From Flavobacteriaceae bacterium UBA1903 (GTDB lineage Bacteria; Bacteroidota; Bacteroidia; Flavobacteriales; Flavobacteriaceae): DNA of 64,000 nucleotides. The position numbers and the translations under genes were made by a program. The notes below the pieces were generated by a model. The model had not been told where the DNA came from. It worked only from the letters and a program-made list of their open reading frames with translations, and did no database searches. This document shows, piece after piece, positions 9,873 to 18,506 of this stretch. Numbering within the stretch: position 1 is the first letter of the stretch; each line of letters starts with the position of its first letter. The DNA is taken from assembly GCA_002337605.1 (NCBI GenBank), contig DDGL01000016.1, positions 158,973 through 222,972 on the forward strand, given 5' to 3'.

Positions 9873-10607
9873 TCAATTTAGTTCTGTGAGAATTTTGTTG
9901 CTTTCTGCCTTCTTACTTTCCTGAAAAGCACGTTTGGCTTTTTCAACGGCACCTGCTTTTAAATAGGCAAGCCCTAAATAATAATGAACATCGTTATAAA
10001 ACATACTCTCTTTTTGAGGGAGTACTTCTTGAAGGTATACAATAGCTTCCTCTGGGTTGTTGTTTGCCAGTTGTGCCATACCCAGGAAATAGTTTAACGT
10101 ATCGTTATCAGATTTCTTAGTATACAGGCTTTTCCACTTGGTAATAGCAACCGTATACTCTTCACGTTTGTAATTAACCATCCCGTCATAAAAGGTGTAG
10201 TTTCCTGAAGTACTCATAGTTGTGGGCAGACCAGGATCCGGAACAAAATGAGCTGCAAAGAGCTGGTCTGTAGAAGTACTTTTATTAAAAAACAAAAAGA
10301 TACCCAACACAGCAATGATACTGGCAGCAATACCAAGCCATATGTATGTTGACTTGTTGGTTTGGCGAAGGGCACGTACAGGGGTTTCAGATTCCATAGT
10401 GTTATGAAACGCATCCAACTGCTCCTTTAAAACAGCACTTTCTATCCCAAGGATGAGTGCTTTGGTTTTTTCAAACTGACTTCGAAAAGCCGGGTCTGTG
10501 TTTAACTTCTCATCATAGGCAGTCTTTTCGGGAAGTGTCATGGCCCCATTTAGATACCTTTCGGCATCTTCTAAAAACTGAACTGACATGGCTTCTTTAT
10601 GATTCAT
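9873..10607 (-). CDS. Single-pass membrane protein with anti-sigma-like cytoplasmic region and periplasmic TPRs
   Basis: Protein of 244 residues. About 85 N-terminal cytoplasmic residues (ERYLNGAMT, then a charged helical stretch) resemble the sigma-binding region of Bacteroidota anti-sigma factors. One transmembrane helix follows (about 88-106, IAASIIAVLGIFLFF), then a periplasmic part with TPR-like repeats, such as DTLNYFLGMAQLANNNPEE and VHYYLGLAYLKAGAVEKAK. The gene sits between the ECF sigma gene (6 bases upstream) and the CHAT gene (6 bases downstream), the usual place for an anti-sigma factor. The anti-sigma role is inferred from position and topology; no zinc-finger motif is present. 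It may be a substrate or docking partner of the CHAT protein. Confidence 0.7.
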   Translation of the reverse strand: MNHKEAMSVQFLEDAERYLNGAMTLPEKTAYDEKLNTDPAFRSQFEKTKALILGIESAVLKEQLDAFHNTMESETPVRALRQTNKSTYIWLGIAASIIAVLGIFLFFNKSTSTDQLFAAHFVPDPGLPTTMSTSGNYTFYDGMVNYKREEYTVAITKWKSLYTKKSDNDTLNYFLGMAQLANNNPEEAIVYLQEVLPQKESMFYNDVHYYLGLAYLKAGAVEKAKRAFQESKKAESNKILTELN

Positions 10608-10613
10608 TGTAGG

Positions 10614-11189
10614 TTATTTGGGATGTGCGACCAATGTTTTTAATTTTTGGATACAGCGATATTTTTTATTCCTGGCTGAGGCACTCGTTAGGTTTTTTTC
10701 TGCTGAAATTTCCTTCATCGATTTTTTTTCATAGTAAAACAGCTTCAGTAGTTCTTTACATTCGTTACCTAATCTTGAAAATGCATCTATAGTAGCATTC
10801 ATTTGTAATTGCGCTAAATTATTTTCCACAGGTATGGTGTCTTCATCTTTCATGGTTGCTGAAATGCCCTCACTCATTCCCTGTACTTTTTTAAACTGCG
10901 ACGAACGCAAATAATCTGTCCACTTATTTTTTGCTATGGTAAATAAATATCCTTGCAAAGCAGTTTCAGAATTTGGTTCAAACTTATCTGCCTTTATATT
11001 TTGATAACAAGCTAAAAAAGCTTCCTGGTACGTATCCTGGGCTTGTGGTATAGAACCGCTATTATTTACAATATGAATTTCTACCTTTTTATAATTTTCC
11101 TGATACAGTTGTTGTAAAACTTTGGAGTTGTTTGCTTTTATGGCAACCACTAATTTACTTTGTTCTACTATGTTATTTTGGCGCTCCAT
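10614..11189 (-). CDS. ECF-type RNA polymerase sigma factor
   Basis: Sigma-70 family protein of 191 residues with the two-domain ECF layout. Region 2 (about 30-100) has the AQDTYQEAFLACYQN core-binding helix and the YLFTIAKNKWTDYLRS promoter-melting segment. Region 4 (about 130-185) has RLGNECKELLKLFYYEKKS followed by a helix-turn-helix ending in the basic RNKKYRCIQKLK. It probably directs transcription of its own operon and perhaps other envelope genes, held in check by the membrane protein encoded next. It follows the lipoprotein gene by 32 bases. The family is certain; the regulon is unknown. Confidence 0.9.
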   Translation of the reverse strand: MERQNNIVEQSKLVVAIKANNSKVLQQLYQENYKKVEIHIVNNSGSIPQAQDTYQEAFLACYQNIKADKFEPNSETALQGYLFTIAKNKWTDYLRSSQFKKVQGMSEGISATMKDEDTIPVENNLAQLQMNATIDAFSRLGNECKELLKLFYYEKKSMKEISAEKNLTSASARNKKYRCIQKLKTLVAHPK

Positions 11190-11221
11190 ACGGGTAAGTA
11201 TGGAGAAAGATACAGATTTTT

Positions 11222-12376
11222 TTAGTTTTCAACATTAAACTGTGTCCACTCACTGTTATTTATATTCTGGTCTATACGCGGATCATAATTTGCATTATTT
11301 GTCCCAAAATATTCTCCATTATTATTTACCCAATAGTAGTTACTTCCAGAGGGAACTGTGTAATGTTCGCCCGTACCATGATTGGCTATTACAGTATTTT
11401 CGCTTATCATATTAATAGTTTTAGAATGTCCTGCACTGTTAATATTATTGCGTTTTAAGTAGCCAGCGTGTGAAATGTCTGAGATGTCACTATAGGTTTT
11501 TGAAATTGCTCGTGAGGCATTTCCTCTTGCTTGAATAGCAGCCATACGTTTTTGATGTGCGGCATTGCTAACGTTGGCACGGTTTATATCCTTATTGTTA
11601 AGCACTGCGATCCATTGTGGGTTGTATTGCTTGTTTTCCAATCCATAGATAAAAGCCTTTTTAGCAGCTTCAAAATCCTGAGAACGGGCTTGCAAAAATG
11701 TGCCGTAGAATGCCCAGTAACTCCCTAATTGCGACCGGTCATCAATAACATTGAGTACTGTAATGTAGTTCATCCCTGCGGTGTCTTTCCACTCCAATGC
11801 GTAGGCTCTTGTGCTTTTTTGTGAGGGGGCGTATTGCCATAATTGATTTCTGTAATTCTGAGTTACCCGGGCCACTTGTGGAAGCTCATAGGTTGTTAGC
11901 AACGTCCTGTTGGTTTGTTGCGCTGTAGGCATAAAGAACTCCTCTATAATTTGCTGGAGGTTCATTGGAGGCCTGCTGTTGCCTCCGTACCCAATGGTAG
12001 AAGAACCATAAGTAAAATTCTGACCAAACTCCCCGCTTATTTTTAGGTTGTCAGGTCCTTCAAACGTCCACTCACGACTGTTAGTAACTTGCCTCCAGTT
12101 GGATGGAAAAGGGATGGTAGCTGCAACCATTCCGGTCTTTGGATCCTGAATTTGGAAATTCCGGATGCTTTGTTGTTTTTGTGTGGTACCTCTATTTGAT
12201 TGTAGATTATCCGTATCGTTTTGTTGCCAGGTTTCCTGCTGCGCCATGGGTTCTTTATACCCGTAGTTTTCAGTGCTTTCTTCAGTATAATTATTTTCCG
12301 GGGTGTTGTTTCCTAAGAAACAGCTGGAGGTCATTGGGACCATCACTACGAGTAACAAATAAGTAATAGGTTTCAT
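11222..12376 (-). CDS. Lipoprotein of unknown function, first gene of the sigma/CHAT operon
   Basis: Predicted lipoprotein of 384 residues with a signal peptide and lipobox ending MTSSC (Cys19). The region after the lipobox is rich in Gln, Asn and Thr. A folded part follows (about 85-250, beginning IPFPSNWRQV, with WTFEGPDNLKISG), then an Asn/Ser/His-rich tail. No known domain was recognised. It is the first of four same-strand genes with short gaps (32, 6 and 6 bases) leading to the sigma factor, membrane TPR protein and CHAT protein, so it may be the envelope sensor or effector of that system. That role is inferred from position only. Confidence 0.65.
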   Translation of the reverse strand: MKPITYLLLVVMVPMTSSCFLGNNTPENNYTEESTENYGYKEPMAQQETWQQNDTDNLQSNRGTTQKQQSIRNFQIQDPKTGMVAATIPFPSNWRQVTNSREWTFEGPDNLKISGEFGQNFTYGSSTIGYGGNSRPPMNLQQIIEEFFMPTAQQTNRTLLTTYELPQVARVTQNYRNQLWQYAPSQKSTRAYALEWKDTAGMNYITVLNVIDDRSQLGSYWAFYGTFLQARSQDFEAAKKAFIYGLENKQYNPQWIAVLNNKDINRANVSNAAHQKRMAAIQARGNASRAISKTYSDISDISHAGYLKRNNINSAGHSKTINMISENTVIANHGTGEHYTVPSGSNYYWVNNNGEYFGTNNANYDPRIDQNINNSEWTQFNVEN

Positions 12377-12467
12377 CTTGGTTCTGTTTTGTCTGTTTTT
12401 ATAGCATCGTAGCTTTTATAATATGTCATCAATATTTTTATAGGTTTTACCACATACAGCATTTGCT

Positions 12468-12475
12468 TATATTTG
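12468..12475 (+). promoter_or_regulatory. TANNTTTG -7 box upstream of mvaD
   Basis: TATATTTG matches the Bacteroidota -7 consensus, 22 bases before the mvaD ATG. No clear -33 TTG lies at the usual distance. It would drive the isoprenoid genes. Confidence 0.4.
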
Positions 12476-12497
12476 CTTTCTGAAAAATAAACTCATA

Positions 12498-13598
12498 ATG
12501 GTAGCAGCATTTGTCCCGAAACCGTACTCCAAAAAACTAGAAATGGGAAGTGTTTCCTCCCAGGCACCCAGCAATATCGCGTTGGTAAAATACTGGGGAA
12601 AGTACGGTGAGCAGTTGCCGCAAAATGCTTCGGTAAGTTTTACGTTAACTGAATGCAGAACAGAAACTACTCTTCATTTTGAAAAGATTGTCCCTGCTGA
12701 AACGTTCAACTTTAAAGTTTTTTTAGACGGAAAAAGAGAAAAGGACTTCGAACCAAAGATTGTAAAATTCTTTGAACGTATTTCAACGTACGTACCCTTT
12801 CTGAAAGAGTATACATTTAAAATTGAAACCAGGAACTCGTTTCCACACAGTAGCGGTATAGCAAGTTCCGCCAGTGGAATGGCAGCACTGGCAATGTGTT
12901 TAGTTTCTTTAGAAAATGCGTTATTGGGGGGTGCTTCGACTGCGCTCAGCATGACAAGTGAGAGTCAAATACAAAAAGCATCTTTTCTGGCTCGTTTGGG
13001 TTCTGGGAGTGCCTCCCGAAGCACCGAAGGTCCGGTAATGGTATGGGGAACGCACCCCGAAATTGAAGGGAGCAGCAACCTCTTTGGTGTAAAATATCCC
13101 TATAAAATTCATGAAAATTTCAGCAACTACCAGGATACTATTTTGCTGGTAGATAAAGGCGAAAAACAAGTGAGCAGTACAGTGGGACACGATCTAATGA
13201 ATGAGAATCCATATGCGGAGGCCCGATTTAAAACAGCTAATACTAACCTGTCAACACTCATAAACATTTTTGAAAGCGGTGATATTTCAGCCTTTATAAA
13301 GGTAGTAGAAAGCGAAGCCTTACAGTTACATGGAATGATGATGGCGAGCGAGCCCTATTTTATCTTGATGAAGCCAAACACCCTGGAAATCATTAATCGA
13401 ATCTGGGAGTTTAGAAGTGCTACTGGCAGCCAGGTTTGCTTTACCTTAGATGCCGGAGCTAATGTACATGCGCTGTACCCGCTTTTAGAAAAGGAGCGAG
13501 TTCAAAAATTTATAACCGAAGAACTTGCTGTTTTCTGTAAAAATGGTGAGTATATTCACGACCGGTGTGGTGTGGGAGCCAGTATTTTTACTTCGTAA
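12498..13598 (+). CDS. mvaD: Diphosphomevalonate decarboxylase
   Basis: Makes isopentenyl diphosphate from mevalonate diphosphate in the ATP-dependent last step of the mevalonate pathway. The 366-residue GHMP-superfamily protein shows the N-terminal SNIALVKYWGKYG motif, the phosphate loop HSSGIASSASGMAALA and the LGSGSASRS motif. The basal enzyme is about 330-360 residues. A stretch of about ten residues after LENALL (GGASTALSMT) is encoded by a dispersed repeat (12931-12956) lying in frame in a surface loop before KASFLARLG, so it is probably tolerated. Mevalonate kinase follows after 77 bases. Start is the ATG behind a TATATTTG box. Confidence 0.93.
   Translation: MVAAFVPKPYSKKLEMGSVSSQAPSNIALVKYWGKYGEQLPQNASVSFTLTECRTETTLHFEKIVPAETFNFKVFLDGKREKDFEPKIVKFFERISTYVPFLKEYTFKIETRNSFPHSSGIASSASGMAALAMCLVSLENALLGGASTALSMTSESQIQKASFLARLGSGSASRSTEGPVMVWGTHPEIEGSSNLFGVKYPYKIHENFSNYQDTILLVDKGEKQVSSTVGHDLMNENPYAEARFKTANTNLSTLINIFESGDISAFIKVVESEALQLHGMMMASEPYFILMKPNTLEIINRIWEFRSATGSQVCFTLDAGANVHALYPLLEKERVQKFITEELAVFCKNGEYIHDRCGVGASIFTS
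12931..12956 (+). repeat. TTCGACTGCGCTCAG-type dispersed repeat inside mvaD
   Basis: Core cttcgactgcgctcag at 12934-12949, flanked by gtg and catgaca. The same core in either orientation recurs at 29003, 29491, 53408 and 56740. Here it lies in frame within a coding gene and adds about ten residues to the protein. Confidence 0.7.
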
Positions 13599-13621
13599 TC
13601 AACCAGATTTTTATATTTTCG

Positions 13622-13629
13622 TATCTTTG
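13622..13629 (+). promoter_or_regulatory. TANNTTTG -7 box upstream of mevalonate kinase
   Basis: TATCTTTG matches the -7 consensus, 46 bases before the ATG at 13676, so mevalonate kinase and the prenyltransferase may also have their own promoter. No -33 element is clear. Confidence 0.35.
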
Positions 13630-13675
13630 CACTAACTAGTTAAAAAATTGTACTTTAGTCCTACAGAATCAAACT

Positions 13676-14614
13676 ATGCGCGGTCCCCTTTTCTATTCAA
13701 AAATTTTACTCTTTGGCGAATATGGTATAATAAAAGACTCTAAAGGTCTGTCTATACCGTATAATTTTTACAATGGTGCGTTGAAAATAGATGCCCACAA
13801 AACCATTGCTACCCGTAAGAGTAACGATGCGTTAAAGCGTTTTACTGCGTATTTAGAAAACTTACAGACAGAACAACCAGCATTGGTGGCGTTTAATTTA
13901 GAAAAACTCAAAACCGATGTTGAAGCAGGGTTGTATTTCGATTCCAGTATCCCAATGGGGTATGGAGTAGGGAGTAGTGGTGCTTTGGTTGCTGCGGTTT
14001 ACGACCAGTATGCAACGGATAAAATCACGGTTCTCGAAAATTTAACGCGCGAAAAATTACTGCAGCTTAAGAAGATATTTGGCGAAATGGAATCTTTTTT
14101 CCACGGAAAATCATCTGGCCTGGACCCTCTGAACAGTTATTTAAGCCTTCCAATTTTAATTAACAGCCAGGACAGCATTGAAAGTGCCAACATTCCTTCA
14201 CAAACGGTAAATGGAAAAGGCGCAGTGTTTCTATTGGATAGTGGCCAGACAGGAGAGACCGCTCCTATGGTCAATATCTTTATGGAGAATATGAAACAGG
14301 AAGGATTTCGAAATATGTTGAAAAACCAATTTGTAAAACATACCGATGCCTGTGTACACGATTTTCTGAAAGGCGATGTGAAATCACTTTTTGGAAATGT
14401 AAAACAACTTTCTAAAGTAGTGCTGGATAATTTTAAGCCTATGATCCCGAAAGAGTTTCATACCCTTTGGAAAAAAGGAATAGATACAAACGCCTACTAC
14501 CTTAAATTGTGTGGTTCAGGTGGCGGTGGCTATATGCTGGGCTTTACCGAAGATATAGACCAGGCACGTACGGAACTTAAAAACTACAATTTGGAAGTGG
14601 TTTACAACTTCTAA
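13676..14614 (+). CDS. Mevalonate kinase
   Basis: GHMP-family kinase of 312 residues that phosphorylates mevalonate in the cytoplasm. Visible motifs are the N-terminal SKILLFGEYGII, the ATP-binding loop PMGYGVGSSGALVAA, the SGLDPLNSYLS segment with the catalytic Asp, and the C-terminal KLCGSGGGGYMLGF. It lies between mvaD (77 bases upstream) and a UbiA prenyltransferase gene (11 bases downstream), which fits an isoprenoid operon. A phosphomevalonate kinase role cannot be fully excluded, but the motif set and context favour mevalonate kinase. Confidence 0.85.
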   Translation: MRGPLFYSKILLFGEYGIIKDSKGLSIPYNFYNGALKIDAHKTIATRKSNDALKRFTAYLENLQTEQPALVAFNLEKLKTDVEAGLYFDSSIPMGYGVGSSGALVAAVYDQYATDKITVLENLTREKLLQLKKIFGEMESFFHGKSSGLDPLNSYLSLPILINSQDSIESANIPSQTVNGKGAVFLLDSGQTGETAPMVNIFMENMKQEGFRNMLKNQFVKHTDACVHDFLKGDVKSLFGNVKQLSKVVLDNFKPMIPKEFHTLWKKGIDTNAYYLKLCGSGGGGYMLGFTEDIDQARTELKNYNLEVVYNF

Positions 14615-14625
14615 ACCCTATTTAC

Positions 14626-15531
14626 ATGCTAAGCCGAAAACAGAAATACTTTTTTTTAAAGTTTTTCAGCCTGTTTTCAATCGTCAGGGGATATAATATT
14701 CTGGTGATTGCTCTGGCGCAATACCTTACCTCTATTTATATTTTAGCTCCTGATTTACCCTTACGGGAGGTGCTTTTTGACCCTAACTTGCTAATGCTTG
14801 TTTTGGCGTCTGCTTCAGCTATTGCCAGTGGGTATATTATTAACAGTTTTTACGATTCTGAAAAAGATCTAATTAACCGTCCGCATAAAACGATGCTGGA
14901 TAAACTGGTGAGCCAGCAAACCAAACTCTCGGGGTATTTTGTACTGAATTTCCTTTCTGTAATTTTTGCCAGCTACGTGAGTTTTAGGGCAGTAGTGTTC
15001 TTTTCATTATATATTTTTGGTATCTGGTTTTATTCCCATAAGCTGAAGAAATACCCCTTTGTTGGTAATTTGGTAGCAGCTACCCTGGCTGTTATTCCTT
15101 TTTTTGCGGTATTTATTTATTACAGCAATTTTGATGTGGTGATCTTTGTCCATGCTACCTTCTTGTTTCTGCTTATTTCTATGCGGGAATTAACCAAAGA
15201 TCTTGAAAACCTGAAAGGCGACTTAGCACAAAACTACAGAACCATTCCTGTGGTGTATGGAGAAAAGCTCTCCAAGCGCATGCTAACGTTGTTGAGTATA
15301 GCTACACTAGTTCCTACAGTCCTTTTACTCACCAAATTTGAAATTGGCTATATGTATTTTTATTTCTTCGGAAGTGTGCTGGCTTTGGGGTTGTTTCTTT
15401 TTATACTCTGGAATTCGGCAAAGAAGATTCACTACATAATCTTACATAATATTTTAAAATTTATAATTGTAGTAGGTGTTTTTAGTATTGTACTTATTAA
15501 TGTAGATCTTTTATTGCACAGAATCTTTTAA
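14626..15531 (+). CDS. UbiA-family prenyltransferase (geranylgeranylglycerol-phosphate geranylgeranyltransferase-like)
   Basis: Integral membrane prenyltransferase of 301 residues with about eight or nine hydrophobic segments. Both Asp-rich UbiA motifs are present: NSFYDSEKD in the first cytoplasmic loop and DLENLKGD in the second, which bind Mg-diphosphate. The closest family type in Flavobacteria is annotated as the archaeal-lipid enzyme that adds a second geranylgeranyl chain to geranylgeranylglyceryl phosphate. Aromatic acceptors (quinone or heme side-chain chemistry) remain possible. It is 11 bases after mevalonate kinase and convergent with the RluA gene, with 18 bases between the stops. 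The family is secure, the acceptor is not. Confidence 0.85.
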   Translation: MLSRKQKYFFLKFFSLFSIVRGYNILVIALAQYLTSIYILAPDLPLREVLFDPNLLMLVLASASAIASGYIINSFYDSEKDLINRPHKTMLDKLVSQQTKLSGYFVLNFLSVIFASYVSFRAVVFFSLYIFGIWFYSHKLKKYPFVGNLVAATLAVIPFFAVFIYYSNFDVVIFVHATFLFLLISMRELTKDLENLKGDLAQNYRTIPVVYGEKLSKRMLTLLSIATLVPTVLLLTKFEIGYMYFYFFGSVLALGLFLFILWNSAKKIHYIILHNILKFIIVVGVFSIVLINVDLLLHRIF

Positions 15532-15549
15532 GAAATTAAAATCAAAATC

Positions 15550-16410
15550 TCAGGGGATAGTTATTTCAGGAAAAATCTTTACAAACCTCTCTGGTAATTC
15601 ACTCTTTATAAAAATCTCTTCTTCAGAAAAAGGATGTACAAATTGAATCGCATACGCATGTAAGTACAAGCCCTTCCCTTTTAAAAGAAAGCCCTCTTTT
15701 CCATAGTCTTTATCCCCTAAAATAGGAGTGCCAATACCAGCCAAATGTTTTCGTAGCTGATGTCTCCTTCCTGTTTTTGGATCTAATGTAACGAGATTCA
15801 GTTTTCCAAAACGTGAGGATGTAACAGATTTTAGTACCTGGTAGCTGGAATGTGAAGGTTTGTCATCTATGGTAGTTGTTATGTCGCCTTGGCTTTCCAT
15901 TGTGCCAATCGTAATGGCATAATACGTTTTTTGTACTTTCTTGTCCTTAAAAAGCTTGTTTAAAGCTCTAATGCCGCTGTTTGTTTTTCCAGCTAAAATA
16001 ACTCCTGTTGTAGCATAATCCAATCTGTGTACAGGTTGCGGCGTACAGGCATCCGGTTGTTTGCTTTTAGTTAGGTTTTGAGGTAATGCTCTGGCAATGG
16101 TTTTAAAGCTGTTTCCGCTCACCAGAATTCCTGCGGGTTTGTGAAGAATGGCCAGGAATTCATCTTCAAATAAAACCTGCAAAGGAAATACTAGCTCTTT
16201 GGAAGAAATTATTTTTTCTGAAATAGTAAGCGTGATCACCTCTCCACCCTGAATATAGGTTGCTGTAGTAGCAATAGTACCATTCACTGTGATCAATTCT
16301 TTTTTAAGTGCTTTTTTTAGAGCAGACCTGGTAGGGCATAATTCAAAAACACCCACCCCGTATTCTTGTAACCGGGTGGGTTGTTTTTGTTTTGAAGCGG
16401 TATGTGTCAA
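15550..16410 (-). CDS. RluA-family pseudouridine synthase
   Basis: RNA pseudouridine synthase of 286 residues: an N-terminal S4-like RNA-binding region (SALKKALKKELITVNGT), then the catalytic domain with the intact motif PVHRLDYATTG, whose Asp is the nucleophile, and the C-terminal KTGRRHQLRKHLAGIG motif. The target position in rRNA or tRNA cannot be assigned. The reading frame has no ATG before the S4 region; the only usable start is TTG at 16410, just after an in-frame stop. The gene is convergent with ubiA and upstream of proA on the same strand (108-base gap). Confidence 0.85.
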   Translation of the reverse strand: MTHTASKQKQPTRLQEYGVGVFELCPTRSALKKALKKELITVNGTIATTATYIQGGEVITLTISEKIISSKELVFPLQVLFEDEFLAILHKPAGILVSGNSFKTIARALPQNLTKSKQPDACTPQPVHRLDYATTGVILAGKTNSGIRALNKLFKDKKVQKTYYAITIGTMESQGDITTTIDDKPSHSSYQVLKSVTSSRFGKLNLVTLDPKTGRRHQLRKHLAGIGTPILGDKDYGKEGFLLKGKGLYLHAYAIQFVHPFSEEEIFIKSELPERFVKIFPEITIP

Positions 16411-16518
16411 GGTTTTAATAGGATATAAAGATACTTAATTTTCATAGTATATTTTCAGCTATAGTTAGGTACACTAGCTTGGATAATACTGTACAAAATA
16501 CCTTGACATTTTCTAAGG

Positions 16519-17718
16519 CTATACCCTCACATGACCGTCACCAAAGACATAGTACTTATTCGTAACTAATTGTTTTAATCCTAAAGGGCCTCTGTGGTGA
16601 AGCTTGTCTGTACTAATGGCCAGTTCTGCACCAACACCCATTTGCCCACCATCGGTAAATCTCGTGGATGCATTGTGGTATACAGCGGCACTGTCTACCT
16701 GTTCCATGAATTTTTTAGCTAACTTCTTGTCTTCCGTTAAAATGGATGCCGAATGTCCGCCAGAAAACTCATTGATCATTTCGATAGCAGCGTCGGAGCC
16801 ATCTACTTCAGCAAGGAGTAGTTTCATTGCTAAAAACTCTTCATACCATGTATCCTTAGTAGGGATCGTTTTTTCCTCTGGAAGAATTTTTCCTACACCT
16901 TCATCAACGCATAGCTCTACTTCCAACTTAGTAAGGATAGCTTGGAGTTCCTGAAGTTTCTTTTCATAGTCTGGAATATTCTTGTCTATTAATACTTTGT
17001 CCAAGGCATTACAACCAGATATTTTATCGGTCTTGGCATTAATGATAACCTTTACTGTTTTTAACCAGTCTGCATCTTTGGCTACATATAAAAAGTTATT
17101 ACCACGGCCACTAATTAAGACTGCACAAGTTGCATTGGCTTTTACAAATTTAATGAGCCGTTCACCACCTCTGGGCACAATAAGATCCAGTTTTTCTGGT
17201 GGGTTTTTTAAGAATTCTTGTGTTTCTTCACGCTTTAAATGAAGTAGCTTGATCCAGTCTTTTGAAAGATCGTTTTCTTCCAGTGCCTGGTGCCAGCATT
17301 CTTCAAGAACTACATTACTGTTAAGAGCTTCTTTTCCACCTTTCAATAAAATTTTATTATTTGCTTTAAAGGCTAATACTGCAGCTTCAATAGTAACGTC
17401 TGGTCGGGATTCATAAATGATCATAATCGAACCAAACGGAGCTGTTTTATTCGTGATCTTTAACCCATTGTCTAAAGTTAGGTCAGAGATCTCTTGCCCT
17501 ACCGGGTCTTCCTGCGCTTGTACTTCTTCAATAGCTTTTATCATGCTATTTACTTTAGCATCGTCTACCACAAGTCTGTCGTAAAGCGCCTGGTCGTCTT
17601 TAGTAAATGCCTCCAGATCCTTTTTATTGGCCTCCAGAATGTGCTTTCGCTTTTTGTCGATGATTTTAATCATCGAAGCGAGTACGTTATTTTTTATTTT
17701 TGAACTTAAAAGTTTCAT
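16519..17718 (-). CDS. proA: Glutamate-5-semialdehyde dehydrogenase (gamma-glutamyl phosphate reductase)
   Basis: Second enzyme of proline synthesis: reduces gamma-glutamyl phosphate with NADPH to glutamate semialdehyde. The 399-residue protein is full length, with the aldehyde-dehydrogenase fold, the IIYESRPDVTIEAA segment, the IVPRGGERLI stretch, the catalytic Cys in SGCNALDK and the C-terminal FTDGGQMGVGAELAIST. It lies 17 bases after proB, and the two form an operon. Start is ATG at 17718. Confidence 0.95.
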   Translation of the reverse strand: MKLLSSKIKNNVLASMIKIIDKKRKHILEANKKDLEAFTKDDQALYDRLVVDDAKVNSMIKAIEEVQAQEDPVGQEISDLTLDNGLKITNKTAPFGSIMIIYESRPDVTIEAAVLAFKANNKILLKGGKEALNSNVVLEECWHQALEENDLSKDWIKLLHLKREETQEFLKNPPEKLDLIVPRGGERLIKFVKANATCAVLISGRGNNFLYVAKDADWLKTVKVIINAKTDKISGCNALDKVLIDKNIPDYEKKLQELQAILTKLEVELCVDEGVGKILPEEKTIPTKDTWYEEFLAMKLLLAEVDGSDAAIEMINEFSGGHSASILTEDKKLAKKFMEQVDSAAVYHNASTRFTDGGQMGVGAELAISTDKLHHRGPLGLKQLVTNKYYVFGDGHVRV

Positions 17719-17735
17719 ATAATTTCAGTTATTTT

Positions 17736-18506
17736 TTAATGAATAAATTTTGTTCCAACTTCTTTATTGTCCATAATGTCAATAATTACATTTTCACGTT
17801 TTCCATTGGCAATGTATGTTGGGATGTCTTTTTTCGCTGTGTGCTTGGCAATTTTTAATTTGGACTCCATGCCGCCGCGTCCTTCGCCTTCTTTCTTATT
17901 AGAAGCTTTCACAAATTGCTCTACATTTTCTTCTACTTTCACCTTGTTTAACTTTACAGAATCTGAATCGTCCGGATGTCCCGTATACAATCCATCTGTA
18001 TCGGACAAAATAATTAAACGATCGGCATCTAATAATTCTGCTACCAAACTTGCCAGCTCATCGTTGTCCGAGAACATAGACATGGTTAAGGAAACCGCGT
18101 CATCTTCATTGGCAATAGGAATAACGCCTTCAGACAATAAGCCTTCATAACAATTAATCATATTTTCCCGATGCTTACCCGGGTCGAAATCGCGTTTTGT
18201 AGCAAGAACTTGTGCGCATCGCATTCCGTAGTCGTGAAAAATACTGTAGTAATGTCGCATCATTCTTGGCTGTCCTACCGAAGAATACACCTGTCTCCTT
18301 ATGGAAGGATCCTCAATGGCTGTGTCTCCAAGCACCTCTTTTCCTGCCATAGCAGATCCAGAGGATACTAATACGACCTTGATATCACGTTCGTATAATA
18401 CAGCTATTTGCCGCACCAGTTCTCTAAGAACAGGGCCTAATATTCTGTTGTCTTTGTTTGTTAATACGTTTGTACCAACTTTTACTACTACTCGTTTTGG
18501 TTCCAT
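17736..18506 (-). CDS. proB: Glutamate 5-kinase, short form without PUA domain
   Basis: First enzyme of proline synthesis: phosphorylates glutamate at the gamma carboxyl. At 256 residues it contains only the amino-acid kinase domain, with KVGTNVLTN at the start, SSGSAMAGKEVL, the IPIANEDD segment and LSDTDGLYTG near the end. The C-terminal PUA domain of the roughly 370-residue enterobacterial enzyme is absent, as in many Bacteroidota. No leader or attenuator was recognised upstream. proA follows after 17 bases. Confidence 0.94.
   Translation of the reverse strand: MEPKRVVVKVGTNVLTNKDNRILGPVLRELVRQIAVLYERDIKVVLVSSGSAMAGKEVLGDTAIEDPSIRRQVYSSVGQPRMMRHYYSIFHDYGMRCAQVLATKRDFDPGKHRENMINCYEGLLSEGVIPIANEDDAVSLTMSMFSDNDELASLVAELLDADRLIILSDTDGLYTGHPDDSDSVKLNKVKVEENVEQFVKASNKKEGEGRGGMESKLKIAKHTAKKDIPTYIANGKRENVIIDIMDNKEVGTKFIH

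Noticed and set aside
6633..12376. CRISPR-associated system around the TPR-CHAT gene
   Set aside because: No repeat array and no Cas protein was found near it; the likeness to Csx29 is in domain layout only.
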